Origin: Gammaproteobacteria bacterium HGW-Gammaproteobacteria-15
Lineage (GTDB): Bacteria; Pseudomonadota; Gammaproteobacteria; Enterobacterales; Alteromonadaceae
Direction of reading: 5' to 3'
NCBI GenBank assembly: GCA_002840125.1
Contig: PGZF01000007.1
Location: 62,001-126,000 of the forward strand
DNA: 64,000 bases
Program-made: the position numbers and the translations under genes
Shown: positions 1 through 7,922 of the stretch, piece by piece
How positions within the stretch are numbered: position 1 is the stretch's first letter
Layout: every line of letters begins with the position of its first letter
Notes under the pieces: model-generated
Told to the model about the DNA's origin: nothing
Databases searched by the model: none
The model's input: the letters and a program-made list of their open reading frames with translations, nothing else

Positions 1-1
1 G

Positions 2-148
2 ATTTGGGCACCGGAGGATGCGGTGGTATTTAACCCGGCGTTTGATGTAACGCCTGCGGCGTTAGTTACCGGCTGGGTGCTGGATACCGGCGTTTACTCA
101 CAAGCTGATATCGCCGCTGGGGTGTTAACGCAGTTTGCTCAAGCATAA
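2..148 (+). CDS. mtnA: Methylthioribose-1-phosphate isomerase, C-terminal end (partial)
   Basis: The window opens inside this gene; only the last 48 codons are present, ending in TAA. The visible protein contains the segment [16 protein letters not shown], the conserved C-terminal 'NPAFDVTP' block of MtnA (eIF2B-like fold). MtnA converts methylthioribose-1-phosphate to methylthioribulose-1-phosphate in the methionine salvage pathway. The next steps (mtnB, mtnC, mtnD) are encoded about 2-4 kb downstream on the other strand, which supports the call. The N-terminus and catalytic residues lie outside the window. Confidence 0.85.
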   Translation: MWAPEDAVVFNPAFDVTPAALVTGWVLDTGVYSQADIAAGVLTQFAQA

Positions 149-345
149 GAACAAAGCAACAGCTGCAACACTCGCCTTGGCTCGTCACAGCAACTACTCC
201 GGGCGTCCAAGCCCTACGCAAGCCAGCTAAAGCTGTTCAAATTCATTCCCGACGAATTTGTCGCTCACGCTGGCGCGCTCACTCAGACACTCTGTGACGC
301 CCAATTCGAGGTTCCAGCTGTTCGCTACCGCGTAGATTCCGACGC
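149..345. other. Non-coding block, possible intergenic repeat
   Basis: About 200 bp between the mtnA stop and a minus-strand terminator hold no convincing ORF. The stretch is rich in short inverted segments. One is a 7-bp-arm dyad (CAAATTC 238-244 / GAATTTG 254-260); another is a set of GTCACAG/CTGTGAC pairs around 184-190 and 292-298. The composition resembles a REP-like intergenic element rather than a regulatory leader, but no second copy is visible in this window, so the assignment is a guess. Confidence 0.3.
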
Positions 346-383
346 AAAAAAAGCAGAGTTACACCGGGGAGTAGTAACTCTGC
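346..383 (-). terminator. Rho-independent terminator of the TPR-protein gene
   Basis: A perfect 10-bp inverted repeat (GCAGAGTTAC 353-362, GTAACTCTGC 374-383) with an 11-nt loop is preceded on the plus strand by seven A residues (346-352). Read on the minus strand this is a hairpin followed by a U-run, a classic intrinsic terminator. It serves the minus-strand gene at 516-1040, which it follows by about 130 nt. Confidence 0.85.
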
Positions 384-417
384 ATACACGGGGGAGTGTA
401 ATCGTTGCCGCAGTGAA

Positions 418-479
418 CAGGCGCTTACTCTGTTTACTGCCGGTTGTTTCCTTTGAGGTTAATGCAGGCGCTTACTCTG
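418..479. repeat. Short direct repeat, 15 bp, two copies 47 bp apart
   Basis: CAGGCGCTTACTCTG occurs at 418-432 and again at 465-479. A shorter third match (TTACTCTGC) falls just inside the 3' end of the minus-strand TPR gene. It lies between that gene's stop and its terminator, so it would be part of the transcript's 3' untranslated region. Function unknown. Confidence 0.6.
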
Positions 480-515
480 CAATAACCTTTGTTACTGTTA
501 CATCGCAGAAGTTAC

Positions 516-1040
516 TTACTCTGCTGACACCATCGCGATGTCTAAGCCGCTGTTGGCTTTGTTCAGTGCTAACTCTAACCGCTGCAGGTTGTGCTGACTT
601 ACGTCGCTGCGATTTAATTCAGCTGCGCGTTTAAAGTCGGCCAGTGCTGACAGGTTATTGTTTTGTAACAGGCGCAGTACGCCACGGTTAGTCAGAGCGT
701 AAGCACGCATTTCGCGCTTCTCGCTGTTGCTGACATGGTGGAACTGCTGTGCTGCAGATACTGCGCTGTCACATGCATCTGATGCCTGCTCCAGTTTGCC
801 GCTTTTGGTAAAGCCAACGCACAGGCTCATCTGACGTGAGAACTTATCCACTTCAGCACTGCTGTTTAAGGTTTCACTGATACCCTGGTCAAACTGACCG
901 GCCTGTAAGGCGGCTACGCCAGGAGTATCTTCAATAAGTACCATTTTATAGCCATTGGTGTTGGCTGATGCGAGAAATGAACCCGAGGCCATCAGCATCA
1001 ACGCCAAAGAACTGCCTAATTTAACTGATCTCGCTTTCAT
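516..1040 (-). CDS. Exported TPR-like protein, 174 aa
   Basis: I place the start at 1040, not at the longer upstream reading. The ATG there follows GGGAG at a good distance and gives a clean signal peptide (basic MKARSVK, then a hydrophobic run ending ASA, about residue 27). The mature part has helical repeats resembling tetratricopeptides, notably RAYALTNRGVLRLLQNNN followed by LSALADFKRAAELN around residues 110-145, and two cysteines that could pair. Such proteins usually act as periplasmic scaffolds, but no partner is evident. It is transcribed alone with its own terminator. The family looks restricted to relatives of this organism; specific function unknown. Confidence 0.75.
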   Translation of the reverse strand: MKARSVKLGSSLALMLMASGSFLASANTNGYKMVLIEDTPGVAALQAGQFDQGISETLNSSAEVDKFSRQMSLCVGFTKSGKLEQASDACDSAVSAAQQFHHVSNSEKREMRAYALTNRGVLRLLQNNNLSALADFKRAAELNRSDVSQHNLQRLELALNKANSGLDIAMVSAE

Positions 1041-1205
1041 AGTGTGTTGCTCCCAATTTCCCATCCAGGCAGCCGCTATCGGTCTGCAGGTGTAAGTTTG
1101 AGCAAAAGCACTAAACTTGACAAACGATAAAAAAAAATGCGACAGGTGAAATAAATTCACCTGTAACGCACTAATGTTTGTCATACAACGAAAGAGGGAA
1201 GAGGT

Positions 1206-2090
1206 TTACTTATCTAAATGAAAGCTTTGCAGGATCCAGTCGATCAACAATTGAATTTCCTCGCGGTGGGGCTCGTTGTCGTGCCGCACCAGGTAATAGC
1301 GATCGCGGCTAAGCAGTTCCTGCTCAAATAAGCGTTGCAGGCTGCCATTGGTAAACCAGCCATTGCTGATGGGCAGCGGGATCAGTGCTACACCCAGGCC
1401 TTGCTGTGCTGCCCGCGCTACGCTGAACATGCTGTCCAGCTGAATAATTTGTTTGGGCCTGAAATTATGGTAACCCACGTGTTCTGCCCAGCGATGCCAG
1501 GCATAAGGCCGGGCCTGATGCAGCAGCAGTGGTACCTTTTCCAGAATGCGATAGCCCTTGCTGTGCCATTGCTGGTATTGCTGGGCATTACAAGCTGGCA
1601 CATAGCTTATAGGGAATAAGTCGTAGGCGGTGTTTTCTTCTGGTTTTTTACCCGACAGGATAATCGACAGATCGGTATATTTCTGGCTGTCGCGGCGTGA
1701 TTTTACTGTTTCCAGCTTCAGGTTAATGTTGGGGTATTGCTCGGACCAGCCAATAAGCCGCGGCACGAATAATTCACTGGCAAAAAACTCCGGCATCGAA
1801 ATGCTGACTTCCAGCATACGCTGTACCTGGCTGAATTCTCCTATAGTAGCCGCCAGCTGCTGCATAAGTGGTTGAATAGACTGGTAAAAACGTTTTCCGG
1901 TTTCTGTCAGCACTATGGCACGGGTCTGGCGTTCAAATAATTGCAGGTTGAGGTTGTCTTCCAGCTGTTTAATCTGGTGGCTTACTGCAGAAGGTGTCAG
2001 GTACAGCCGTTTTGCCGTTTCTTTAAAGCTTAAACAGTCTGCCGCGACACAAAAACAACGCAGGCCGCGCATGGGTGTATGCATGGGCAT
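1206..2090 (-). CDS. LysR-family transcriptional regulator
   Basis: This 294-aa regulator has the LysR winged helix-turn-helix at the N-terminus (FKETAKRLYLTPSAVSHQIK, then LEDNLNLQLFER), followed by a periplasmic-binding-like effector domain. The open frame extends 36 codons upstream, but LysR proteins start 5-10 residues before the HTH. The ATG at 2090 (or those at 2084 or 2072) is therefore preferred. The HTH most resembles the GcvA group. It sits between mtnA and mtnD, but nothing in the sequence shows that it controls methionine salvage. Effector unknown. Confidence 0.85.
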   Translation of the reverse strand: MPMHTPMRGLRCFCVAADCLSFKETAKRLYLTPSAVSHQIKQLEDNLNLQLFERQTRAIVLTETGKRFYQSIQPLMQQLAATIGEFSQVQRMLEVSISMPEFFASELFVPRLIGWSEQYPNINLKLETVKSRRDSQKYTDLSIILSGKKPEENTAYDLFPISYVPACNAQQYQQWHSKGYRILEKVPLLLHQARPYAWHRWAEHVGYHNFRPKQIIQLDSMFSVARAAQQGLGVALIPLPISNGWFTNGSLQRLFEQELLSRDRYYLVRHDNEPHREEIQLLIDWILQSFHLDK

Positions 2091-2343
2091 TATGTAGCAC
2101 TCAATCTCGTTTGTTAGTCGCTGGTTATAGTCGACGAAGGTTGCATTATCATTAACAACACTGAATTTATGCTTAATGCGCTGCATAAACTGCACCAATG
2201 CTGATCACACGTAAAATCATGGCTTAGTGATTTGCAATGATGGCTGACTGCGCCAGTTTAGCGCAGCGGCTGCATTAAAATATAGCTGTTGGCAATAAAA
2301 TATGTAGATAAATTGTTATTTAAATCAGTATGCTGGCGCAGGG

Positions 2344-2886
2344 CTATGCCAGTAAGGGAAAATGGCGGGCGATACTACTACCGGTAAAGTTTGCTACCCA
2401 GCCGTCGGCATTATTAAACAACCGGATGGCGGTAAATTCTGGTTCACTGCCCATATCAAACCAGTGCGTGGTGCCGGCCGGTACACTGATCAAATCGTTC
2501 TGTTGGCATAATACCTGATACACCTTGCCGGCAATATGCAGGCAGAACAGGCCCTGACCACGGACAAAAAAGCGCACTTCATCTTCACTGTGAGTATGCT
2601 CTGCCAGAAACTTTTGCCGCAATGCGGTTTTGTCAGGGTGATTAGCGCTAAGCGAAATAACATCCACCGTAATATAACCACGCTCGTGCTTTAAGCGCTG
2701 AATATCTGCTGCATATGCCTGCAGTATGTCGTTGTTGCTGCTGAGTGCGGTTACCGGCGCACCGGCTTGCCATTGCTCAAAACGGATACCCGCTTTGGCC
2801 AGTTCAGTGCAGATATGTTCATTGTCGCTGGTGTCAAGCAACGGGGTTATAGCGTTATCGCTGGCATAAACAGTTAACCGGCTCAT
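2344..2886 (-). CDS. mtnD: Acireductone dioxygenase
   Basis: MtnD oxidises the acireductone of methionine salvage to 2-keto-4-methylthiobutyrate and formate (Fe form) or to a CO-releasing off-pathway product (Ni form). The 180-aa length is that of bacterial ARD. The cupin metal ligands are visible as H97-x-H99 and E103 in the segment EHTHSEDEVRFFV, plus H141 in GTTHWFDMG. Its start overlaps the stop of mtnC by 4 bp (ATGA), so the two are translationally coupled in the minus-strand operon mtnB-mtnC-mtnD. It is the last gene of that operon. Confidence 0.95.
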   Translation of the reverse strand: MSRLTVYASDNAITPLLDTSDNEHICTELAKAGIRFEQWQAGAPVTALSSNNDILQAYAADIQRLKHERGYITVDVISLSANHPDKTALRQKFLAEHTHSEDEVRFFVRGQGLFCLHIAGKVYQVLCQQNDLISVPAGTTHWFDMGSEPEFTAIRLFNNADGWVANFTGSSIARHFPLLA

Positions 2887-3566
2887 GCTATCTGCTCCTG
2901 GATCTGGTCAAAACTATCGGCAATGGGGTGATCTGCTGCCGGCTGGCCTTCACGGATCAATTGCACTGTGGCAATACCCAGCGCTCTGGCAGCATCAAGT
3001 TCGGCTATTACATCAGACAAAAACAGTACCTGTTTCGGCGGTAGCTGCAACTGCTGCAAAATAGCGGCATAAGATGAAATATCGCGTTTGGCGCCAATGC
3101 GGGTGTCAAAATAGCCGTTAAACAGCGCCGTTAAATCGCCATAATCACTGTACTGAAACAATAACTGCTGCGCCTGCACAGAACCGGAGCTGTAAACATA
3201 AAGTTTGATGCCAAGGCTATGCCAATGTTGCAACTGTGTGGCTGCATCGGCATACAGGTGGCCGGTAAAAGCACCACTTTGGTAGCCATGCTGCCACACC
3301 ATACCCTGTAACGCTTTTAACGGCGTAACTTTTTTATCTTCAGCTATCCATGCCAGTAATTGAGTAATAATCTGCTCTGTGCTGGCGGCTGGCTGCTGCA
3401 TCAGCTCGCGGCAGGCGGCCAGCGCCGCTGCAACGTCGGGCTGCGCAGTATTAGCCCGGATAAAAGCGGGCAGCTCACGGGTGGCATAGGGGAAGAGTAT
3501 ATCTGTAACAAAACTTATCCGGCTGGTGGTGCCTTCAATATCAGTAATAATGGCGGAATACTTCAC
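2883..3566 (-). CDS. mtnC: Enolase-phosphatase E1
   Basis: This HAD-superfamily enzyme enolises and then dephosphorylates 2,3-diketo-5-methylthiopentyl-1-phosphate, giving the acireductone used by MtnD. Motif I is the E1-specific DIEGT (D9-I-E11-G-T). Motif II is YVYSSGS in the middle and motif III/IV is FLSDVIAELDAA near the C-terminus. At 227 aa it matches the bacterial family. It lies 3 bp after mtnB and overlaps mtnD by 4 bp. Confidence 0.95.
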   Translation of the reverse strand: MKYSAIITDIEGTTSRISFVTDILFPYATRELPAFIRANTAQPDVAAALAACRELMQQPAASTEQIITQLLAWIAEDKKVTPLKALQGMVWQHGYQSGAFTGHLYADAATQLQHWHSLGIKLYVYSSGSVQAQQLLFQYSDYGDLTALFNGYFDTRIGAKRDISSYAAILQQLQLPPKQVLFLSDVIAELDAARALGIATVQLIREGQPAADHPIADSFDQIQEQIA

Positions 3567-3569
3567 GGT

Positions 3570-4202
3570 TTACCTTGCTAGCTTTAATCGTTCCAGCTCG
3601 CAGTTTATAAGAAACTCCCAGCCTTCTAAATGCCTTTTTGCCTGTTCCAGACTGTAACCCCAGACATAAAGGCCATGGCCGCGCACCAATAAAGCAAAAT
3701 TCAGCGGTTGCTGCTGCCAGCGCTGCGCGACTTGTTGTGCCAGTGCCGGGATATCCTGAGTATTGTCAAACAGCGCCAGCGGGCAGGGCGTTGCATGGCT
3801 GTTGTTGCCACTAATGGCTTTTTGCATTTCGTAACCCTGAAAGTCATAGCTGTCCTGGTTTATCAGCTGCGAAAATACCGTAGCATGCACAGAGTGCGTA
3901 TGTAGTACGGCTTTAATCCGGCTGTCCAGCTGATAAAGCTGGGCATGCAGAGCGGTTTCGGCAGACGGTATGCCGGGGCAGGTTAGTTGCCCATTTTGCC
4001 AGCTAACGGGGAGTAAATCTTGCGGGCTTAACTCACCTTTGTCTTTGCCAGAAGCTGTAATCAAGGCGCTGTGCCCGGTGCTGCGGATAGAAAAGTTGCC
4101 GCCGGTCGCAGGCACCCAGTGCCGGCTGGCGATCCATCGCCCTAACGCGCATAAAGCGATGGCATTGGGGTTAATCTGATGCAGCTGGGCAGAGTCATTC
4201 AT
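3570..4202 (-). CDS. mtnB: Methylthioribulose-1-phosphate dehydratase
   Basis: A class II aldolase-fold zinc enzyme that dehydrates methylthioribulose-1-phosphate. Zn ligands appear as H101-x-H103 (LHTHSVHATVF) and H176 (RGHGLYVWG). The glycine-rich phosphate region TGGNFSIR is at about 33-40. It has 210 residues, usual for MtnB. It is the first gene of the minus-strand mtnBCD operon and reads away from the aminotransferase gene at 4308; the shared 105-bp upstream region carries a MetJ-like operator. Confidence 0.93.
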   Translation of the reverse strand: MNDSAQLHQINPNAIALCALGRWIASRHWVPATGGNFSIRSTGHSALITASGKDKGELSPQDLLPVSWQNGQLTCPGIPSAETALHAQLYQLDSRIKAVLHTHSVHATVFSQLINQDSYDFQGYEMQKAISGNNSHATPCPLALFDNTQDIPALAQQVAQRWQQQPLNFALLVRGHGLYVWGYSLEQAKRHLEGWEFLINCELERLKLAR

Positions 4203-4222
4203 TATTATCAGGCCTGGTTGTT

Positions 4223-4246
4223 ATACGTTTGAACGTTTAGATGTCT
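4223..4246. promoter_or_regulatory. Candidate MetJ operator (tandem met boxes)
   Basis: Three contiguous 8-mers resemble the MetJ met box AGACGTCT: ATACGTTT (6/8), GAACGTTT (5/8) and AGATGTCT (7/8). They lie in register between the divergent mtnB and aminotransferase starts. MetJ binds tandem 8-bp boxes cooperatively, so one operator could repress both arms of methionine salvage when S-adenosylmethionine is plentiful. The match is by eye and metJ itself is not in the window. Confidence 0.6.
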
Positions 4247-4307
4247 ATACATAAAACGGGCTAAATGATAGCATTCAAGCCGGTTTTCGCAACTTTTTCT
4301 TGCCAGC

Positions 4308-5453
4308 ATGACATTCAAAAGCAAACTGCCAACCGTTGGCACGACTATCTTCAGCCAGATGTCGCAACTGGCTGCTCAGCACCAAGCCATTAATTTATCT
4401 CAGGGTTTTCCCGATTTCGCCCCCGACCGTTTATTGCTGCAGTATTTGAGTGATTACAGCCAGCAGGGGTTTAATCAGTATGCGCCAATGCCGGGTATAG
4501 TGCCGTTGCGTGAGCAAATTGCTGCTTTGGTGCAGCGCTGTTATGGCCGCTCAGTGTGTGCCGAACAGCAGGTAACAGTAACAAGCGGCGCGACCGAAGC
4601 CTTGTTTGTTGCCATTAGCGCTGTAGTGGCTCCGGGCGATGAAGTGATTGTGTTTGACCCGGCATACGACAGTTATGCGCCGGCCATTCAGTTAAATGGT
4701 GGTACAGCAGTACATATTGCGCTTAATGCGCCGGATTACCGCATTAACTGGCAGCAGGTGGCGGATGCCATCACTGCCCGCACCAAACTGATTATTGTTA
4801 ATAGCCCGCATAACCCAACCGGTATGGTGTTTAACCTTGGTGACTGGCAGCAGTTGCAGCAGCTGGTGCTGCAGCATAATTTGTACTGCATCAGCGATGA
4901 AGTATATGAACATATGGTATTTGATGCTGCGGTGCAGCTTAGCGCCAACAATTTTGCTGAACTGGCGCAGCGCAGTTTTATCATATCGTCTTTTGGTAAG
5001 ACCTTTCATGTTACCGGCTGGAAACTGGGCTACTGCGTGGCGCCGGGCGCATTAACGGCTGAGTTTCGCAAAATACATCAGTATGTCACCTTCTCCAGTT
5101 TTACTCCGGCACAGTATGCTATCACAGGTATGTTGCAGCATCAGTCGCAGCAGGTCAGCTGTTTGGCGGCGTTTTATCAGCATAAGCGTGATCAGTTTGT
5201 CAGCCTGTTACAAAGCAGCCGGCTACAGTTGTTGCCTTGTCAGGGCACCTATTTTCAGCTGGCAGATTATAGTGCTATTAGTGAGCTGGACGATGTGGCG
5301 TTTTGCCGCTGGCTGACAATTGAGCACAAAGTGGCGGCAATCCCGCTATCGGTGTTTTACAACCAGCCGCCACAGCGCCGAATCATCCGTTTTTGCTTTG
5401 CTAAACAAAGCAGTACGCTAGAAGCTGCTGCGGAGGTGTTATGCCGGATATAA
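4308..5453 (+). CDS. Methionine (2-oxo-4-methylthiobutanoate) aminotransferase, YbdL-like
   Basis: A fold-type I PLP aminotransferase (class I/II) of 381 aa. The Schiff-base lysine is K231 in SSFGKTFHVTGWKLGY. NSPHNPTG (165-172) and the D197 of SDEVYEH are also seen. The sequence follows E. coli YbdL, which prefers methionine and aromatic amino acids. Next to mtnBCD it most likely does the last salvage step (MtnE role), transaminating 2-keto-4-methylthiobutyrate to methionine. The downstream omega-amidase suggests glutamine as amino donor. No strong Shine-Dalgarno precedes the ATG. Confidence 0.88.
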   Translation: MTFKSKLPTVGTTIFSQMSQLAAQHQAINLSQGFPDFAPDRLLLQYLSDYSQQGFNQYAPMPGIVPLREQIAALVQRCYGRSVCAEQQVTVTSGATEALFVAISAVVAPGDEVIVFDPAYDSYAPAIQLNGGTAVHIALNAPDYRINWQQVADAITARTKLIIVNSPHNPTGMVFNLGDWQQLQQLVLQHNLYCISDEVYEHMVFDAAVQLSANNFAELAQRSFIISSFGKTFHVTGWKLGYCVAPGALTAEFRKIHQYVTFSSFTPAQYAITGMLQHQSQQVSCLAAFYQHKRDQFVSLLQSSRLQLLPCQGTYFQLADYSAISELDDVAFCRWLTIEHKVAAIPLSVFYNQPPQRRIIRFCFAKQSSTLEAAAEVLCRI

Positions 5454-6223
5454 CAACTGCGATTAATGTTGCACTGGTGCAAACCGCACTGGTATGGCAA
5501 AACCCGGTGGCAAACCGGCAACAGCTGGCAGAGCAAATAAGCCGTATTCAAGGGGCGGATATCATTTTATTGCCAGAAATGTTTACTACGGGGTTTTCGA
5601 TGCAAAGCCAGCATATTGCTGAACCCGAAGGCGACACCCTGGGTTGGCTGCAACAACAGGCACAGCAGATTGGCGCGGCGCTGGTTGGCTCGGTGGCAAC
5701 CCGCACAGATAATGGCTGTGTTAACCGCTGCTATTTTGTTACGCCAGAAGGCCAGGTAACGGCCTATGACAAAAAGCATCTGTTTCGCATGGCAGGTGAG
5801 CACCAGGCTTATATAGCGGGTGATCAGCGTGTAGTAGTGAGCTGGCGTGGCTGGCGTTTTTTATTACAGGTATGCTATGACCTGCGCTTTCCGGTGTTTA
5901 GCCGTAATTGCCATGATTACGATATAGCACTGTATGTTGCTAACTGGCCGGCGGCACGGCGTCATGCCTGGCGCACGTTGTTGCAGGCACGGGCAATAGA
6001 GAACCAGGCCTTTGTACTGGGCTGTAACCGTGTTGGTACCGACGGCAATAACGTGGAATATAGCGGCGACAGTCTGATTGTCGATTATCTGGGGCAGGCT
6101 GTCGCAGATCATGCCCCGGCACAAGCCAGTGTGCTGCGAGCTACGTTAGACTATGCACAGCTTAAACAGTACCGGCAACTATTTCCGGCCCATCTTGATG
6201 CTGATGCTTTTGTGCTGAGCTAA
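5441..6223 (+). CDS. Nitrilase-family omega-amidase (YafV/Nit2-like)
   Basis: 260-aa C-N hydrolase with the catalytic triad E46 (LLPEMFTTGFSM), K111 (AYDKKHLFRMA) and C145 (QVCYDLRFP). The last two contexts are typical of YafV/Nit2 omega-amidases, which hydrolyse alpha-ketoglutaramate, the by-product when glutamine is an amino donor. The start overlaps the aminotransferase by 13 bp and has a strong GGAGG inside that gene, so the two are co-translated. The pair would make glutamine-dependent methionine regeneration irreversible. Confidence 0.9.
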   Translation: MPDITTAINVALVQTALVWQNPVANRQQLAEQISRIQGADIILLPEMFTTGFSMQSQHIAEPEGDTLGWLQQQAQQIGAALVGSVATRTDNGCVNRCYFVTPEGQVTAYDKKHLFRMAGEHQAYIAGDQRVVVSWRGWRFLLQVCYDLRFPVFSRNCHDYDIALYVANWPAARRHAWRTLLQARAIENQAFVLGCNRVGTDGNNVEYSGDSLIVDYLGQAVADHAPAQASVLRATLDYAQLKQYRQLFPAHLDADAFVLS

Positions 6224-6274
6224 GCTTTTACAGTCCTGCAGTATTTTCCTTTACCGGCATTACAAGGAGCGGCT

Positions 6275-7438
6275 ATGTCGCGCTTACACCCCACCGCGGT
6301 GATCTTCAGCGGTTTTTTCTTATTGGGTAACCTTATTATTCTCTGGGGTATGTTACTGCCCGACATGGCAAAAGCGTTAAATATGGCACCGGCGATCAGC
6401 GGCGTGTTTTTCAGCTTAATGTCGGTAGGCACTATTGTCGGCGCCATCATTGGCGGTAAATACGTACAGAAGTTTCATTTTCTGCGCTTATTTGCATTTT
6501 TAGCCATTACTGAATCGATTTTGTTAAGCCTGTTATCGGTGGTGGGCAACTGGCAGTTGCTACTGCCGCTGATTGTATTGGTGGGGCTGACTTATTCAGT
6601 GATGTTTACCATAGGCCATACTCTTATTGCCCGGCTGTTTGCCAATAAACGTGCCGCCATGATGGGGCTGATGGATTTTATGTTCAGCCTTGGCACCTTA
6701 ACGGCACCGCTGTGGGTGGTGATGCTGTACTGGGTGCTGGATGACTGGCGCTGGCCAATCCGCATTATTGCGCTGTGTTTACTGCTGGTTGGCTTGTATA
6801 GCTGGCAGGTCGCCAGAATGCAGCCGGTGTTGGCCGGGCGCAGCCCCAGTGGCGGTAAAAGCCTGTCTTATATTACCGTGCTGCGCCAGCCTATTTTTTT
6901 ACTGCTGTTACTGGTGATGGTAGGGTACGGCGCAGCAGAATGGGGCCAGGGCAACTGGTTTGTCAGCTACGCGGTAGATGGTTTGGGCTATCAGGCTGAA
7001 AATGCCCGCTTGCTGTTGGCCTGGTTTACCGGCGGTATGGTATTAAGCCGGCTGGGCTTTGCGCTGCTGTTGCGCTGGTTAAGCAGTGCCCAGCTGATGT
7101 TGCTGTTAGGCGCTTTTACTGTTGTTGGCGCTTTTGTGGTTAAGTTAAGCGCGGGCAGCGAATTGCTGGCGCTGGGCAACTTTCTGCTGGGGCTTGGCGT
7201 AGGTGGTTTGTTTCCGTTGATGTTATCCACGGCTATGGATCTGGACAGTGACAATGGCCCGGTATTATCCGGCATTGCCAGTATCGGTAGCTCAATTGGT
7301 TTCCAGTTTGCCGGTTTGTTAACCGGTGTTTGGGCGCAGCAGGCCGGTATTGCACAGGCATTCTGGTTGATACCACTGGCCAGTATCTGGCTATTTGGCT
7401 GTTTATGGCTGTTTCAGCGCCGTTTAGGCAGGGCTTGA
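6275..7438 (+). CDS. MFS transporter, substrate unknown
   Basis: 387-aa major facilitator with about 12 hydrophobic segments and the inter-helix motif GGKYVQK at about 60-66, a variant of the MFS GxxxDRxGR signature. An AAGGAG Shine-Dalgarno lies just upstream of the ATG at 6275. It is 51 bp after the omega-amidase and 55 bp before cdd, so it could belong to either the salvage or the nucleoside group. Sugar, nucleoside or amino-acid-like substrates are all possible, and the sequence does not decide. Confidence 0.8.
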   Translation: MSRLHPTAVIFSGFFLLGNLIILWGMLLPDMAKALNMAPAISGVFFSLMSVGTIVGAIIGGKYVQKFHFLRLFAFLAITESILLSLLSVVGNWQLLLPLIVLVGLTYSVMFTIGHTLIARLFANKRAAMMGLMDFMFSLGTLTAPLWVVMLYWVLDDWRWPIRIIALCLLLVGLYSWQVARMQPVLAGRSPSGGKSLSYITVLRQPIFLLLLLVMVGYGAAEWGQGNWFVSYAVDGLGYQAENARLLLAWFTGGMVLSRLGFALLLRWLSSAQLMLLLGAFTVVGAFVVKLSAGSELLALGNFLLGLGVGGLFPLMLSTAMDLDSDNGPVLSGIASIGSSIGFQFAGLLTGVWAQQAGIAQAFWLIPLASIWLFGCLWLFQRRLGRA

Positions 7439-7493
7439 CCACAGCGGTATTCACAGTAACACTATACGGCCATAACTAATATGAGTTTAACCA

Positions 7494-7919
7494 GTGAGCG
7501 AAATTAACTGGGCTGCCCTGCAACAGGCAGCACAACAAGCCGCCGCGCAGGCTTATGCGCCTTACAGCAAATTCCCCGTTGGTGTGGCAGTGCTGGCCGA
7601 AAGTGGCAAAATTTATACCGGCTGCAACGTTGAAAACGCCTCATACGGTGGCACAGTGTGCGCCGAGCGCAACGCTATAGGTGCAGCTGTAGTAGCAGGT
7701 GAGCGCAAATTTACTGCGTTGATGGTATACACACCTCAACAGATGTTAACGCCGCCGTGCGGTATCTGCCGCCAGGTTATTGCCGAATTCTTTAGCCCCA
7801 ATGCACCTATCGCCAGCTGCAACCATTTGCACCAGCAGCAAAACTGGAGCTTAGGCGAATTACTGCCGGCGGCTTTTACACCCACCTATCTGGCCAACAG
7901 CACTAAAGTTGGAGCTTAA
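7494..7919 (+). CDS. cdd: Cytidine deaminase
   Basis: A 141-aa, short (tetrameric-type) cytidine deaminase that converts cytidine and deoxycytidine to uridine and deoxyuridine. The zinc site is complete: C56-A-E58 in GGTVCAERNAIGAA and C89-x2-C92 in PPCGICRQV. The substrate motif FPVGVAV is at 27-33. The start codon is GTG at 7494; an ATG at 7481 is out of frame. It lies 3 bp before deoA, an arrangement that feeds pyrimidine nucleosides into catabolism. Confidence 0.93.
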   Translation: MSEINWAALQQAAQQAAAQAYAPYSKFPVGVAVLAESGKIYTGCNVENASYGGTVCAERNAIGAAVVAGERKFTALMVYTPQQMLTPPCGICRQVIAEFFSPNAPIASCNHLHQQQNWSLGELLPAAFTPTYLANSTKVGA

Positions 7920-7922
7920 TAC

